In this document: positions 37,649 through 45,466 of the stretch, piece by piece
Numbering within the stretch: the stretch's first letter is position 1
How the letters are laid out: each line of letters starts with the position of its first letter
From: Fodinibius sp052060035
GTDB taxonomy: Bacteria; Bacteroidota; Rhodothermia; Balneolales; Balneolaceae
Length of the DNA: 64,000 nt
Reading direction: 5' to 3'
Assembly: GCF_052060035.1 (NCBI RefSeq)
Contig: NZ_JBPOEA010000002.1
Coordinates: 248,001 to 312,000 of the forward strand
The notes under the pieces: model-generated
What the model saw: the letters and a program-made list of their open reading frames with translations, nothing else
Told to the model about the DNA's origin: nothing
Database searches by the model: none
Position numbers and translations under genes: made by a program

Positions 37649-38047
37649 ATGCACGATATTCGAAATGAAGAAGATATTACTACCTTGGTGCATTCCTTCT
37701 ATGCAAAAGTAGAGAAGGATGAGCGTTTGGGGTATGTTTTTAATGAGGTTGCCGATGTAGATTGGGATGAGCACCTTCCCAAGATGGTAGATTTTTGGTC
37801 AAAGATGTTGTTTCGCACGAAACGATATAAAGGACGTCCGTTTAGACAACATCTGCCCCTGCCGATTGAACAAGAAGATTTTGGACGGTGGGTAAGTCTG
37901 TTTACCGAAACCGTTGATGAGCATTTTAAAGGTAATAGAGCTGAATATGCAAAAGAGTTGGCTGTGAATATTGCAAACTCATTCAGCACGCGACTGGCGA
38001 TGGAAGGAAAGTTTGATCAAAAGAATGGGACTAATTATGGCAAATGA
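37649..38047 (+). CDS. Group III truncated hemoglobin
   Basis: 132 aa from the ATG at 37649. It has the group III trHb pattern: LVHSFYAKVEKDERLGYVF at the A/B helices, HLPKMVDFWSKMLF, then HLPLPIEQEDFGRWVSLFTETVDEHF with the proximal His region, and ending at the NSFSTRLAM helix. Group III globins bind O2 or NO and often occur with NO-response genes. Its stop region overlaps the next start by 11 bases. Confidence 0.85.
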   Translation: MHDIRNEEDITTLVHSFYAKVEKDERLGYVFNEVADVDWDEHLPKMVDFWSKMLFRTKRYKGRPFRQHLPLPIEQEDFGRWVSLFTETVDEHFKGNRAEYAKELAVNIANSFSTRLAMEGKFDQKNGTNYGK

Positions 38048-38234
38048 GGATCATAAATATAGCCGAATAGGATTAGCTGAATCTGTGCGTAAAGCTTGTA
38101 TAGAAGCAGCTCGTGAAGGTTTTAAAGATGCGTTGATGAGCGGATTATGTGCCGAAGGAGCAATGGAGGCGGCTGTTAGCTCTATTCAACAACTCAATAT
38201 TGAAAACGTAATTCAAAAAAGAATGGAAAAATGA
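38037..38234 (+). CDS. Small helical protein in globin operon, unknown
   Basis: 65 aa from the ATG at 38037 (MANEDHKYSRIGLAESVRKA), overlapping the globin gene by 11 bases and the next gene by 4. Predicted as two or three amphipathic helices with one Cys (LMSGLCAEG). No family recognised. The tight overlaps on both sides support it as a real gene. Confidence 0.6.
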   Translation: MANEDHKYSRIGLAESVRKACIEAAREGFKDALMSGLCAEGAMEAAVSSIQQLNIENVIQKRMEK

Positions 38235-38686
38235 AAAAATCGATAATGGTATTTACAGTACTTTTAGGACTTTCTATCATTGTAATGGGGTGGACATGGT
38301 ATCCCCAGGATAAATCCAATCAGCCCGAAACCTTGTCGCTGGTGCCGATGATGCAGCAACTACTGAATGATATTCAGCAGGTTGACCGTGGAATTTACAC
38401 TGAGGATTTTTTAATGATCGAAGAAGGAGCGGGAAATATATCTGGACATCCCACAATGACAGTCGAGGACAAGAAGTTGGTGAAGAAAACATTAGGTAAA
38501 GAGATGAAACAATTTGTGGAGTTTGATATGGTAGTGCATCATCATGCTGATTCGATGCGGATGGCAGCTGTTGAGCAAAATATGCAGAAAGTGCTTAAAC
38601 ATTATCGCATAACCCAGCAGGGCTGTGTGGATTGTCATTCGAATTATCGGGAGTCTATATCCACGGCCCGTTTAGAAAGGGATTAG
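38231..38686 (+). CDS. Cytochrome c'-like (class II) protein
   Basis: 151 aa with an N-terminal membrane or signal segment (about residues 5-22), a helical region, and a single heme motif CVDCH at 132-136 close to the C-terminus, as in class II cytochromes such as cytochrome c'. It has a 15-residue tail beyond the motif. Cytochromes c' bind NO, which fits the globin and membrane protein beside it. The heme position is seen directly; the NO role is inferred. Confidence 0.68.
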   Translation: MKKSIMVFTVLLGLSIIVMGWTWYPQDKSNQPETLSLVPMMQQLLNDIQQVDRGIYTEDFLMIEEGAGNISGHPTMTVEDKKLVKKTLGKEMKQFVEFDMVVHHHADSMRMAAVEQNMQKVLKHYRITQQGCVDCHSNYRESISTARLERD

Positions 38687-38691
38687 TGTTC

Positions 38692-38913
38692 ATGAAGCAA
38701 CCGATTGTTGGTTTTCACAAAGATGAAGAAGACGATTGGGTGGCCGAACTGGCGTGCGGACACAATCAGCACGTACGGCATAATCCACCGTGGATCCTGC
38801 GCCCCTGGGTTACAACAGAAGAGGGACGAAAAAGCCGACTTGGAAAAGAACTGAACTGTAAAAAATGTGATCGTAACGAACCTCAAGACTTTGATCCGTC
38901 ATGCCGAGAATAG
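38692..38913 (+). CDS. DUF3565 small zinc-ribbon-like protein
   Basis: 73 aa from the ATG at 38692. The family pattern is complete: IVGFHKDEEDDWVAELACGH, then QHVRHNPPW, RPWVTTEEGR and LNCKKCD. The Cys/His spacing (CGH ... H ... CxxC) suggests a metal site. Function unknown; commonly found with nitrogen-oxide and redox genes. It overlaps the next start by 13 bases. Confidence 0.8.
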   Translation: MKQPIVGFHKDEEDDWVAELACGHNQHVRHNPPWILRPWVTTEEGRKSRLGKELNCKKCDRNEPQDFDPSCRE

Positions 38914-39362
38914 CGCGCGTATTTATTAAAACAGGACTCGTTTACTTTTTGGCTTCACTATTGCTGGGATTGGCTTCGGAGTTCAACTGGCTGCAATTTT
39001 CGGGAATAGTGCCGCTCTTTTGGCACTTGCTGATGGTTGGCTGGATTACGCAGATTATTTTTGGCGTATCCATGTGGATGTTTCCCGGCCGGACACGGGA
39101 AGAAGGATTTCAAGCTCAATTGTGGGGTTGGCTGACGTATATTTTTCTGAATGGAGGATTATTGCTGCGCGTAATTGCTGAACCTGCCACGTATTTGGCA
39201 ACGGGGTTATTATGGGATGTCTTGATTGTAATTTCGGCGGTAAGTCAAGTATTGGCAGCACTGACCTACATCACCGAGCTGTGGCCACGCATCCAATCGA
39301 AAGAACAGCGCCGCCGGCAACGCAAGAAGAAGCGAAAACAGAAGAATTCAAAAAATAAATAA
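38901..39362 (+). CDS. Four-helix membrane protein resembling part of a heme-copper oxidase subunit I (a)
   Basis: 153 aa. Four predicted membrane helices: about 10-28, 36-58, 72-92 and 98-118. The second helix reads LFWHLLMVGWITQIIFGVSM then WMFP, which resembles the first His-bearing helix of cbb3/NorB-like subunit I. A very basic C-terminal tail (KEQRRRQRKKKRKQKNSKNK) follows. It is paired with a similar protein 135 bases downstream. No characterised homologue recognised. Confidence 0.55.
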   Translation: MPRIARVFIKTGLVYFLASLLLGLASEFNWLQFSGIVPLFWHLLMVGWITQIIFGVSMWMFPGRTREEGFQAQLWGWLTYIFLNGGLLLRVIAEPATYLATGLLWDVLIVISAVSQVLAALTYITELWPRIQSKEQRRRQRKKKRKQKNSKNK

Positions 39363-39370
39363 TAAATTAC

Positions 39371-39450
39371 TGTGTCACCCTGAACTTGTTTCAGGGTCTA
39401 CTTAAAAATTTTGTATTACAGATGCTGAAACGATTTCAGCATAACACCGA
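39371..39450. repeat. Dispersed CCCTGAA/TTCAGGG repeat
   Basis: TGTCACCCTGAACTTGTTTC then AGGGTCT, and later AGATGCTGAAACGATTTCAG then CATAACA. Two back-to-back palindromes (ACCCTGAA/TTCAGGGT at 39377-39397; GCTGAAA/TTTCAGC near 39424-39440). This is a well-known intergenic repeat type in this part of the tree. It separates the two paired membrane genes. Confidence 0.65.
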
Positions 39451-39496
39451 TAGTTTTTAAGCATGAATACAATACTAATTACCTACTAACAACTCT

Positions 39497-39904
39497 ATGC
39501 CTACACCCAGTCGCTGGATGATCAAAGCTTCGATGCTGTACATGCTGGTAGGATTCACTATTGGGGCGCTGATTTTAATCAGCAAGGTGTATCCCGAGTA
39601 TTCTTCAGTATGGAGCTTGCTTTCAGTTCATATCGAAGTGAGTATTTTCGGGTGGATTATCCAGCTGACGATGGGAACAGCCTACTGGATTTTACCGCGC
39701 TACCTGAAAACGAAATCGAGAGGAAATCCCAGACTTGCACTGGCAATGGTCGGGTTGTTAAATCTTGGTATTTTAATCAATGTAGCATCCTGTCTGGATA
39801 TACTAAATTCAACTGCTACGATAATCGGACGTCTGTTGGAAGTGGGAGCTGTTGCACTGTTTATTGTTCTGCACTGGAACCGGGCCGTTAGTTATAATAC
39901 GTGA
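39497..39904 (+). CDS. Four-helix membrane protein resembling part of a heme-copper oxidase subunit I (b)
   Basis: 135 aa with four predicted helices. The second, LLSVHIEVSIFGWIIQLTMG then TAYWILP, parallels HLLMVGWITQIIFG then WMFP of the protein encoded just upstream. The pair appears to be related, either as old duplicates or as two halves of a larger complex. The arrangement is repeat-separated, so separate expression is possible. Function unknown. Confidence 0.55.
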   Translation: MPTPSRWMIKASMLYMLVGFTIGALILISKVYPEYSSVWSLLSVHIEVSIFGWIIQLTMGTAYWILPRYLKTKSRGNPRLALAMVGLLNLGILINVASCLDILNSTATIIGRLLEVGAVALFIVLHWNRAVSYNT

Positions 39905-39905
39905 T

Positions 39906-39936
39906 GAGTAAGAAGTAAAAAAATAACTTATTACTC
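39906..39936. terminator. Probable bidirectional terminator between converging genes
   Basis: GAGTAAGAAGT (39906-39916) pairs with ACTTATTACTC (39926-39936), one mismatch, in the 53-bp gap between converging genes. The AT-rich stem is weak. Confidence 0.4.
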
Positions 39937-39957
39937 TACTCCATTACTTGATACTTT

Positions 39958-40458
39958 TTATCCTCTCAGTAAGCGTATGGCATAATACAAAATGACTAAT
40001 CCCAGGATCAAGTTAAGGCGCCCCAGCCAGCTTGAAATTTTGCGCATTTGTTTTGTTTGGGAATGGTCAGGCTGCTCATCCATGAGTTCGGCCGCTTTAG
40101 GACCGGCATAAAAATCGTGTATACCGCTGACGATTATCACCAATCCAAATACCAATAATTTTATAAATAGATATCCGCCAAAGACCTCTATCCAGAACGA
40201 TCCGGTAAGAAGTTGTTCAATCGTATATCCCCGAGTTAATAAATTGGTAATACCAGTTACTATTAAGACGATAAATAATACCCAAGAGATACGGCTGAAC
40301 TTTTTACCGACAAGCGTGAAAAATTCGCCCTTCTTGTTTTTAAGTAACTCGTGACGTGTTGCCGGAACTAACACACCGGCTGTAAACAGCATGCCGCCAA
40401 TCCAGAAAATAGCCGAAGTTATGTGAATAAAAACTGAGAGATAATACATAGTTATCAT
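39958..40458 (-). CDS. CopD-like integral membrane protein
   Basis: 166 aa with four predicted helices. It begins MYYLSVFIHITSAIFWIGGM with the conserved His of the CopD/HemJ-like family, then GKKFSRISWVLFIVLIVTGI and a late GRLNLILGLVILYYAIRLLRG. Related proteins are tied to copper import or to heme-type redox chemistry; here it sits downstream of an azurin gene. Function is not fixed by sequence alone. Confidence 0.6.
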   Translation of the reverse strand: MITMYYLSVFIHITSAIFWIGGMLFTAGVLVPATRHELLKNKKGEFFTLVGKKFSRISWVLFIVLIVTGITNLLTRGYTIEQLLTGSFWIEVFGGYLFIKLLVFGLVIIVSGIHDFYAGPKAAELMDEQPDHSQTKQMRKISSWLGRLNLILGLVILYYAIRLLRG

Positions 40459-40485
40459 TTGCTGTTTTGAGAAAATGATAGAAAT

Positions 40486-40517
40486 AAAAAAGGCGACTGA
40501 TCTGTTCAGCCGCCTTT
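40486..40517 (-). terminator. Intrinsic terminator after azurin gene
   Basis: AAAGGCG-A-CTGA, loop TCTGT, TCAG-C-CGCCTTT: an 11-bp stem with one mismatch. On the minus strand it is followed by a U-rich run (complement of AAATAAAAA). Confidence 0.8.
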
Positions 40518-40545
40518 GGTAATAAAAATAAAACGTTAATAAAGG

Positions 40546-41112
40546 TTATTCTTCTACGTTAAGGATACCCTTCATTCCGCCTGAATAGTGGCCGGGGAAA
40601 CTACAGATATACTCATATTCTCCAGTTTTTTCGGGAGCGGTAAAAGTAACCTCAACAGTTTCTCCACCGGCAGCAAGGTCGGTATGAGCAATGATTTGAT
40701 CTTCTAAATCAGTAGGGATGTAATCATTATCCCGGGCCTTGGATGCGGCATTGGCAAAGGCTGCGGCATCAGCGTTCATGGTAAGTAGTATAAAGTTGTG
40801 CGCCATAGCCGAAGCAGGTAGATCGCTCTCAGTATGCAACCGAATACGAATCTCTTCGCCGGGTTCAGCTGAGATTGTTTTTAGCAATACATAATCTCCC
40901 ATTTTTTCGCCGGTAGTAATTCCTTCCTCTTGGCCGTCAACAACAAATTTCATGCGGTCAATACCGACTACCTCAATAGTACGGATGTCATCAGCCTGTT
41001 CAGTAACTTCAGTCTCGGCTGTTTGATCTTCGGCTTGTTGTTCGGAACCACCGCCGCAGGCAGTGACAAAAAGCAACATCAATGAGAATAAATAAGGTGC
41101 AAAACGTGTCAT
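40546..41112 (-). CDS. Azurin-family blue copper lipoprotein
   Basis: 188 aa. Lipobox FVTAC (C19) then an acidic Glu/Gln/Thr-rich linker (about 22-42) and an azurin domain. Type 1 copper ligands H105 (in AMAHNF), C170, H175 and M180 (CSFPGHYSGGM) are all present. It carries electrons in the periplasm, anchored to a membrane, possibly to nitrite or nitrous-oxide reductase. A second, unanchored azurin is encoded at 52295. It has its own terminator. Confidence 0.9.
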   Translation of the reverse strand: MTRFAPYLFSLMLLFVTACGGGSEQQAEDQTAETEVTEQADDIRTIEVVGIDRMKFVVDGQEEGITTGEKMGDYVLLKTISAEPGEEIRIRLHTESDLPASAMAHNFILLTMNADAAAFANAASKARDNDYIPTDLEDQIIAHTDLAAGGETVEVTFTAPEKTGEYEYICSFPGHYSGGMKGILNVEE

Positions 41113-41179
41113 AAATGTGAGTTATTCTTAGGTTAAAAATTAAGTATATAAGATACGAAAGTATTTATGTGATTACACA

Positions 41180-41617
41180 TTATTTTGCTGTAGTAAGCAG
41201 TGTGGCATCAAGTAATATTTCTGTGCCCGACAACGCTTTAGAAATGGGACATGCTTCTTTGGCGCCGTTGGCAAATTCGTGAAAAGTATCTTCATCAATA
41301 TCAGAGATATTAGCTTCTGTGATAAGTTTAACTTTGGTAATTGTTGGTCCATCATCGGTAACTTCAAATGTCACATTCGCTTCGGTTTCTACCGACTGTG
41401 GATCGTATCCCGCCTTGGCAAGCTCATTAGATAACGCCATGGAATAACATCCGGCATGAGCGGCCCCAATAAGTTCTTCGGGATTAGTTCCATCTCCATT
41501 TTTGAACCTTGAAGCGAATGAATATGCACCTTTATAGGAACCGCTTTCCAGCTCCATTGTTCCTTTTCCGTCTTTTAAATCTCCATTCCATTGTGCATTT
41601 GCTTTACGTGTAGGCAT
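41180..41617 (-). CDS. OsmC-family peroxiredoxin
   Basis: 145 aa. Motifs: NPEELIGAAHAGCYSMALS with the first redox Cys (GCYSM), and AKEACPISKALSG with the second Cys. It reduces organic hydroperoxides. Length and pattern match OsmC rather than the shorter YhfA group. It is the last gene downstream of the NnrS-like gene, 13 bases apart. Confidence 0.92.
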   Translation of the reverse strand: MPTRKANAQWNGDLKDGKGTMELESGSYKGAYSFASRFKNGDGTNPEELIGAAHAGCYSMALSNELAKAGYDPQSVETEANVTFEVTDDGPTITKVKLITEANISDIDEDTFHEFANGAKEACPISKALSGTEILLDATLLTTAK

Positions 41618-41630
41618 AATGTTGTATTAT

Positions 41631-42740
41631 TTAAGATTGTGTTTTTGTTGATATTGATTCAGATTTCTGAGAAAAAATTTCTTTCGTTAATTGGTACATA
41701 ATTCCACCTAAAAACAAGATAATAGCCGCCACATTTCCATAGCTGCCAATAATTCTCACTTGATGAAGTTCCAGTATATCGCCGGCTATCCGTACTAATA
41801 AAAATCCGTGTAACAGTATAAGCGGCAGGTAGAAATAAGTGTGCCAGGGCACCAGTTTGCCCGAAAGCGAAGGGATAATGACCGAGGCATGAGCGAAGAT
41901 CATGCTGAATACAAATCCCACAAAAAGCATGTGCAGCAGTCCGTCGTAGATAGGTCCGGCCGTAGGAAGACCATACCGCAGACCAAAAAGTCCGGCAAGG
42001 ATTAGCCATCCGTAACCAGTGAGCAGGCAGATAGCACTGTATTTCGTCCATTCTACAGATTTAATGGTCTTACGAGCAATGTCGTATTTGATGAGCCATC
42101 CCGCGATACCGATGAGCAGGAGAGAGGCCATACGCCAGCCAATTGTGTGATCAATATGAGTGATAGACAGGGAGGCCAGCCATCCTAAAATGAGCACTGT
42201 AAAAATATGCTGAGCTCGCTTGGGCGGACGCATGATGCGGTTGAGCTCGAGTCGTTCGCCAAAAATAGTGAGCATGGGAAAGGCCGCCCACCAACCAACA
42301 ATCGAGTAAATGGGGGTACCAGACACAAAGAGTAGATTACCTACTAACAGTGAAAAGGCCCCCAGCGCCATAATTAAATGATAGATTTTGGGCTGTAGGT
42401 AGTACAGGTATCCCATGACGAACGTAAGTCCTACCGATCCCAGGATCAGCGCACCGTTGGAGGGGCCGGGAAACCCAATCAGCAGCAGGATGGTTGAGGC
42501 CGCTAAAAATACCGGAGCGGCGTAGGCCCACTTTTTTTCGAGAGCAGCGGCGCGTTCCAGGCCGATGAGCGTGCCCAAAAAACCATTGATCATTAGCGGT
42601 CCGTGGGCTATAGGCGATACCAGTGGGGTTGCGAAAGAGAGCAATCCCAGGCGGACCAAGCCGGAATATAGGCCGGCAAGTAATCCTACGGCCGCCAAAA
42701 TCAGCAGTCCCACAAGTACAGAGGTTGGTACTTTGTTCAT
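41631..42740 (-). CDS. NnrS-like polytopic membrane protein
   Basis: 369 aa with about 11-12 predicted helices. Conserved-looking motifs are SPIAHGPLMINGFLGTLIGL then ERA, and GLLHMLFVGFVFSMIFAHAS near the C-terminal third. The layout resembles the NnrS family, which protects against NO-derived damage by an unknown heme/copper chemistry. It lies between OsmC and DUF59/DUF2249/ferredoxin genes, a grouping typical of nitrosative stress regions. Assignment to NnrS is by pattern only. Confidence 0.55.
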   Translation of the reverse strand: MNKVPTSVLVGLLILAAVGLLAGLYSGLVRLGLLSFATPLVSPIAHGPLMINGFLGTLIGLERAAALEKKWAYAAPVFLAASTILLLIGFPGPSNGALILGSVGLTFVMGYLYYLQPKIYHLIMALGAFSLLVGNLLFVSGTPIYSIVGWWAAFPMLTIFGERLELNRIMRPPKRAQHIFTVLILGWLASLSITHIDHTIGWRMASLLLIGIAGWLIKYDIARKTIKSVEWTKYSAICLLTGYGWLILAGLFGLRYGLPTAGPIYDGLLHMLFVGFVFSMIFAHASVIIPSLSGKLVPWHTYFYLPLILLHGFLLVRIAGDILELHQVRIIGSYGNVAAIILFLGGIMYQLTKEIFSQKSESISTKTQS

Positions 42741-42752
42741 ATTCTGGAGTAA

Positions 42753-43079
42753 TTATACACGTTGTTGGGGTGGGGGATGAGCAAAAAACTCAACGTCATC
42801 TTTTATCATATCCACATTCCACTCCGGCTCCCAGACAATTTTCGCTTCGTAGTTATCAATTTCATCTATTGATTCCAGCGCTTTCTCGATCTCTTGCTGC
42901 AGGTATCGGCGCATGGGACAGCCCGGCGTAGTAACGGTATATTCAAGCACCACCTTGTCATCGCCAATCAAGATGTTATATACCAGTCCCAAATCAACGA
43001 TGTTGACCCCTAACTCGGGATCAATGACATCGCGGAGCTGCCGGACTATCGTGCGCCTATCTATGGGAGTAGAATCCAT
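42753..43079 (-). CDS. DUF59/MIP18-type iron-sulfur assembly protein
   Basis: 108 aa with VIDPELGVNIVDLGLVYNI and the Cys-bearing TTPGCPMRRYLQQEI, typical of the SufT/PaaD-like family that helps mature Fe-S proteins. It is 12 bases from the NnrS-like gene and 6 from the DUF2249 gene, so it is part of a Fe-S repair operon. Confidence 0.88.
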   Translation of the reverse strand: MDSTPIDRRTIVRQLRDVIDPELGVNIVDLGLVYNILIGDDKVVLEYTVTTPGCPMRRYLQQEIEKALESIDEIDNYEAKIVWEPEWNVDMIKDDVEFFAHPPPQQRV

Positions 43080-43085
43080 AATTCG

Positions 43086-43328
43086 TTATTCAGTAGTTTT
43101 GCCGATATGTACTTTCCAAACCTCAGGACCTTCTTCAAGGTAATCCCAACTGAAGTTATCCTGTCCGTGCATGGCAGACATTTGGTAACGCAGCGGTTTG
43201 GGATCATGGTCGTTTATAATGATAAAAGCTTCTCCCTCATCAAGCTCATCGTAGGTATCAAAAATTGTTGCATGCTTTTTATGAGGAGGAATTTTACGAA
43301 CGTCAATTTCTTCTACTGTATCAGGCAT
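43086..43328 (-). CDS. Single-domain DUF2249 protein
   Basis: 80 aa. It carries the family core AFIIINDHDPKPLRYQM and the closing FSWDYLEEGPEVWKVHI. DUF2249 proteins recur beside hemerythrin-like and NO-response genes. A three-domain relative is encoded at 48221. Function unknown. Confidence 0.85.
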   Translation of the reverse strand: MPDTVEEIDVRKIPPHKKHATIFDTYDELDEGEAFIIINDHDPKPLRYQMSAMHGQDNFSWDYLEEGPEVWKVHIGKTTE

Positions 43329-43349
43329 TGTTTTTGACTTTAGTTATTA

Positions 43350-43405
43350 GTTATTGGTTAATAATTATTAGGTTTTGCACCTACGAATAACTATTACCCA
43401 ATAAC
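43350..43405. repeat. AT-rich imperfect inverted repeat
   Basis: Arms 43350-43369 and 43386-43405 match in 17 of 20 positions, with a 16-base loop. It lies directly after the ferredoxin stop and before DUF2249, and may terminate or attenuate the ferredoxin transcript. Confidence 0.45.
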
Positions 43406-43761
43406 TACTTCACTGCTTTTTCTTCTTGCCAGCTTTTAATAAGGTGTTTGCGTTTATTTTCTTGGCCGCTCCATTGATCAACATCCGGCAGGGCCTCTTT
43501 AGCTTGGTTGATGATATGATCGGCCCATTCTTCAGAAAGCCGTTCATTTAACTCGATATAATCTTCCCACTCCATCGGTACTTCATCATCCGGATAAATT
43601 GCCTCTTCGGGACATTCGGCTACGCAGGCATCACAATCAATGCATTCAATGGGATCAATCACCAAAAAGTTGGGTCCTTCCCTGAACGCATCAACGGGGC
43701 AAACCGCCGCGCAGTTGGTGTGTTTGCATTGGATGCATGGATCGGTTACAACGTATGCCAT
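43405..43761 (-). CDS. fdxA: FdxA-type 7Fe ferredoxin
   Basis: 118 aa. The first cluster motif CIQCKHTNCAAVCP has the extended spacing of a 3Fe-4S or altered 4Fe-4S site; the second, CIDCDACVAECP, is a classic 4Fe-4S set. A 50-residue helical C-terminal extension is typical of FdxA. It transfers electrons in the cytoplasm. First gene of the minus-strand Fe-S group. Confidence 0.93.
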   Translation of the reverse strand: MAYVVTDPCIQCKHTNCAAVCPVDAFREGPNFLVIDPIECIDCDACVAECPEEAIYPDDEVPMEWEDYIELNERLSEEWADHIINQAKEALPDVDQWSGQENKRKHLIKSWQEEKAVK

Positions 43762-43929
43762 AGCTGCTAAATACTACTCGATTTTTATTGCTTCACCTAA
43801 AAGGTAGGAGTCCCTAAAATGAATATCAACTATAAAAACGGTTTTAACCTTTTTTATTGATTAATCATAAAATCATCGATATCTTAGAGACGGATTGGAA
43901 ACAAATCCAATTTGAATAAAAATGATGAT

Positions 43930-44685
43930 ATGAATTCTGATCAATCCCTTTCAAATCTTACTCCTGAAGCTACTATTACAGAAATAGTTCGTTCGGATAG
44001 TGAGGCGGGTGAGCTGCTTTCTTCTATTGGGTTATCACCAGCCAATCATGAACAGGAAACGCTCCGGTCGGTTTGTCAGCAGCGTAAATGGAGTGAAGTA
44101 GAAGTGCTCCGGTGGTTAAAGAAACACAGTTCGACGACAAATGGGGAAGTTTCAAATAAAAGTAGGGAGAAGCCTGATAAAGATTCTACACTGCCAGAAT
44201 GGACTACATATCTGGAAGAATCATTTATTAGCCCCAATCGATCGCTTTTGGAAGAGATAGACGAAAACTTTCCCCGCATCCGCAAAATACACGGCAATCA
44301 GTATCCGTGGCTTAAGACGATGAAGTGGGATTATGACAAATTCAGAGAAGCCCTCGGTATGTATTATGCGTTTGAACAGGAAAAGTTTTACCCGCTAATC
44401 GAACGCCTCAAAAATAATAGTAATAACAATCTGAACCACGGGACCATCCAAAAATTAGAGAAATCGTTTAGCGTAATTGAAAGAGATCAGCCTCGTCTGC
44501 GAAATTTGATGAAGACGATTCGGGAGAAAGGGAATGAGTTCGAAAATCCCGGAAATGCGTGTTCAACACTGCGAATTCAAAATGAGAATTTTAAAATTTT
44601 GTTTTCTAAATTAGAAAAACAGTTTGAGATAGAGAAGGATCAGATTTTACCACGCGTTAAAGAACAGATAAAAGCCAAAAGCTAA
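43930..44685 (+). CDS. Degenerate Ric-like protein lacking metal ligands
   Basis: 251 aa from the ATG at 43930; the frame extends to a TTG at 43912. The N-terminal 60 residues (ATITEIVRSDSEAGELLSSI) follow the ScdA_N pattern but without the CC pair of DFCCGGN. The C-terminal half aligns in layout with the hemerythrin-like domain (HGNQYPWLKTMKWDYDKFRE, EQEKFYPLIERLK, EKDQILPRVKEQ), yet nearly all di-iron His are gone. It is probably a non-catalytic paralogue of the Ric at 28192, perhaps a regulator or partner. It is next to a SufR-like regulator. Confidence 0.6.
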   Translation: MNSDQSLSNLTPEATITEIVRSDSEAGELLSSIGLSPANHEQETLRSVCQQRKWSEVEVLRWLKKHSSTTNGEVSNKSREKPDKDSTLPEWTTYLEESFISPNRSLLEEIDENFPRIRKIHGNQYPWLKTMKWDYDKFREALGMYYAFEQEKFYPLIERLKNNSNNNLNHGTIQKLEKSFSVIERDQPRLRNLMKTIREKGNEFENPGNACSTLRIQNENFKILFSKLEKQFEIEKDQILPRVKEQIKAKS

Positions 44686-44717
44686 ACTGAATAGGTTAAA
44701 AATATAAAGCCCCCATT

Positions 44718-45347
44718 ATGTTTACCGGTTCAAAAAAAGAGATAATCGATTTAATAAAACGGAGAGGTACTCTTTCTATTGATAAGGCTGTGGAAGAGAT
44801 TGATCTGGCTAAAACGACCCTGCGTGAACACTTTTTGCAGTTAGAGCGGGATGGCTATGTAGAGCGTGATTACGTACGATCGGGACCGGGTCGCCCCAGC
44901 CTGCAGTATCAGCTGACCTCAAAAGGGAATAGTTTGTTTCCTTCATCCGAGTCAAAGCTCATTCGCAATATTATCAAGTATCTTAAAACAAAAGGGAGCG
45001 AACAGTTGGTGGAAGATTTTTTTGAGGATTTCTGGGATCAGCGTCTCGAAGAAGCCCAAGATCGGATTAAGGAATCATCGGCCGAGGATCCGGAGTCCAA
45101 GATTAATATACTGATGCAGATGCTGGAAGAGGAGGGGTTCATGCCGGAATTCGATTTTGATAAGAGTGATGAGTGGCTGACGGTAAAGGAGTGTAACTGC
45201 CCCTTTAGTGAAGTTGTAAAAGAGACGCGTCTACCATGCAAACTCGAAGAGATGTTTTATAAGAAATTGTTTAACGAAAATGCAGAGCGGACCAGCTACA
45301 TCGCCGATGGTGATTATTCCTGCACCTATAATATCCCGACTGATTAA
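44718..45347 (+). CDS. SufR-like winged-helix regulator with C-terminal Cys cluster
   Basis: 209 aa. N-terminal winged helix (LSIDKAVEEIDLAKTTLREH, wing SGPGRPSLQYQLT). The C-terminus has C159, C161, C174 and C202 (ECNCPF ... LPCKLEE ... YSCTYN), with the C-x12-C spacing seen in SufR, which binds a 4Fe-4S cluster. It likely senses iron-sulfur status, iron or NO. It is 32 bases downstream of the degenerate Ric gene and probably cotranscribed. Confidence 0.75.
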   Translation: MFTGSKKEIIDLIKRRGTLSIDKAVEEIDLAKTTLREHFLQLERDGYVERDYVRSGPGRPSLQYQLTSKGNSLFPSSESKLIRNIIKYLKTKGSEQLVEDFFEDFWDQRLEEAQDRIKESSAEDPESKINILMQMLEEEGFMPEFDFDKSDEWLTVKECNCPFSEVVKETRLPCKLEEMFYKKLFNENAERTSYIADGDYSCTYNIPTD

Positions 45348-45466
45348 ATGCATCGTCTATAAATAGCGCTCATTATATAAAAGGATAAAATAGTATTAAA
45401 CATAATAATTTCTCGTATTTGCAGGATCAAATGATTTTATAATCACGAATCGTAAATCACAGTATC

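Noticed and set aside
41618..41650. TTTAAGATTGTG near 41630 as a further operator site
   Set aside because: Only one half of the palindrome is present and it lies at the end of a coding region within an operon.
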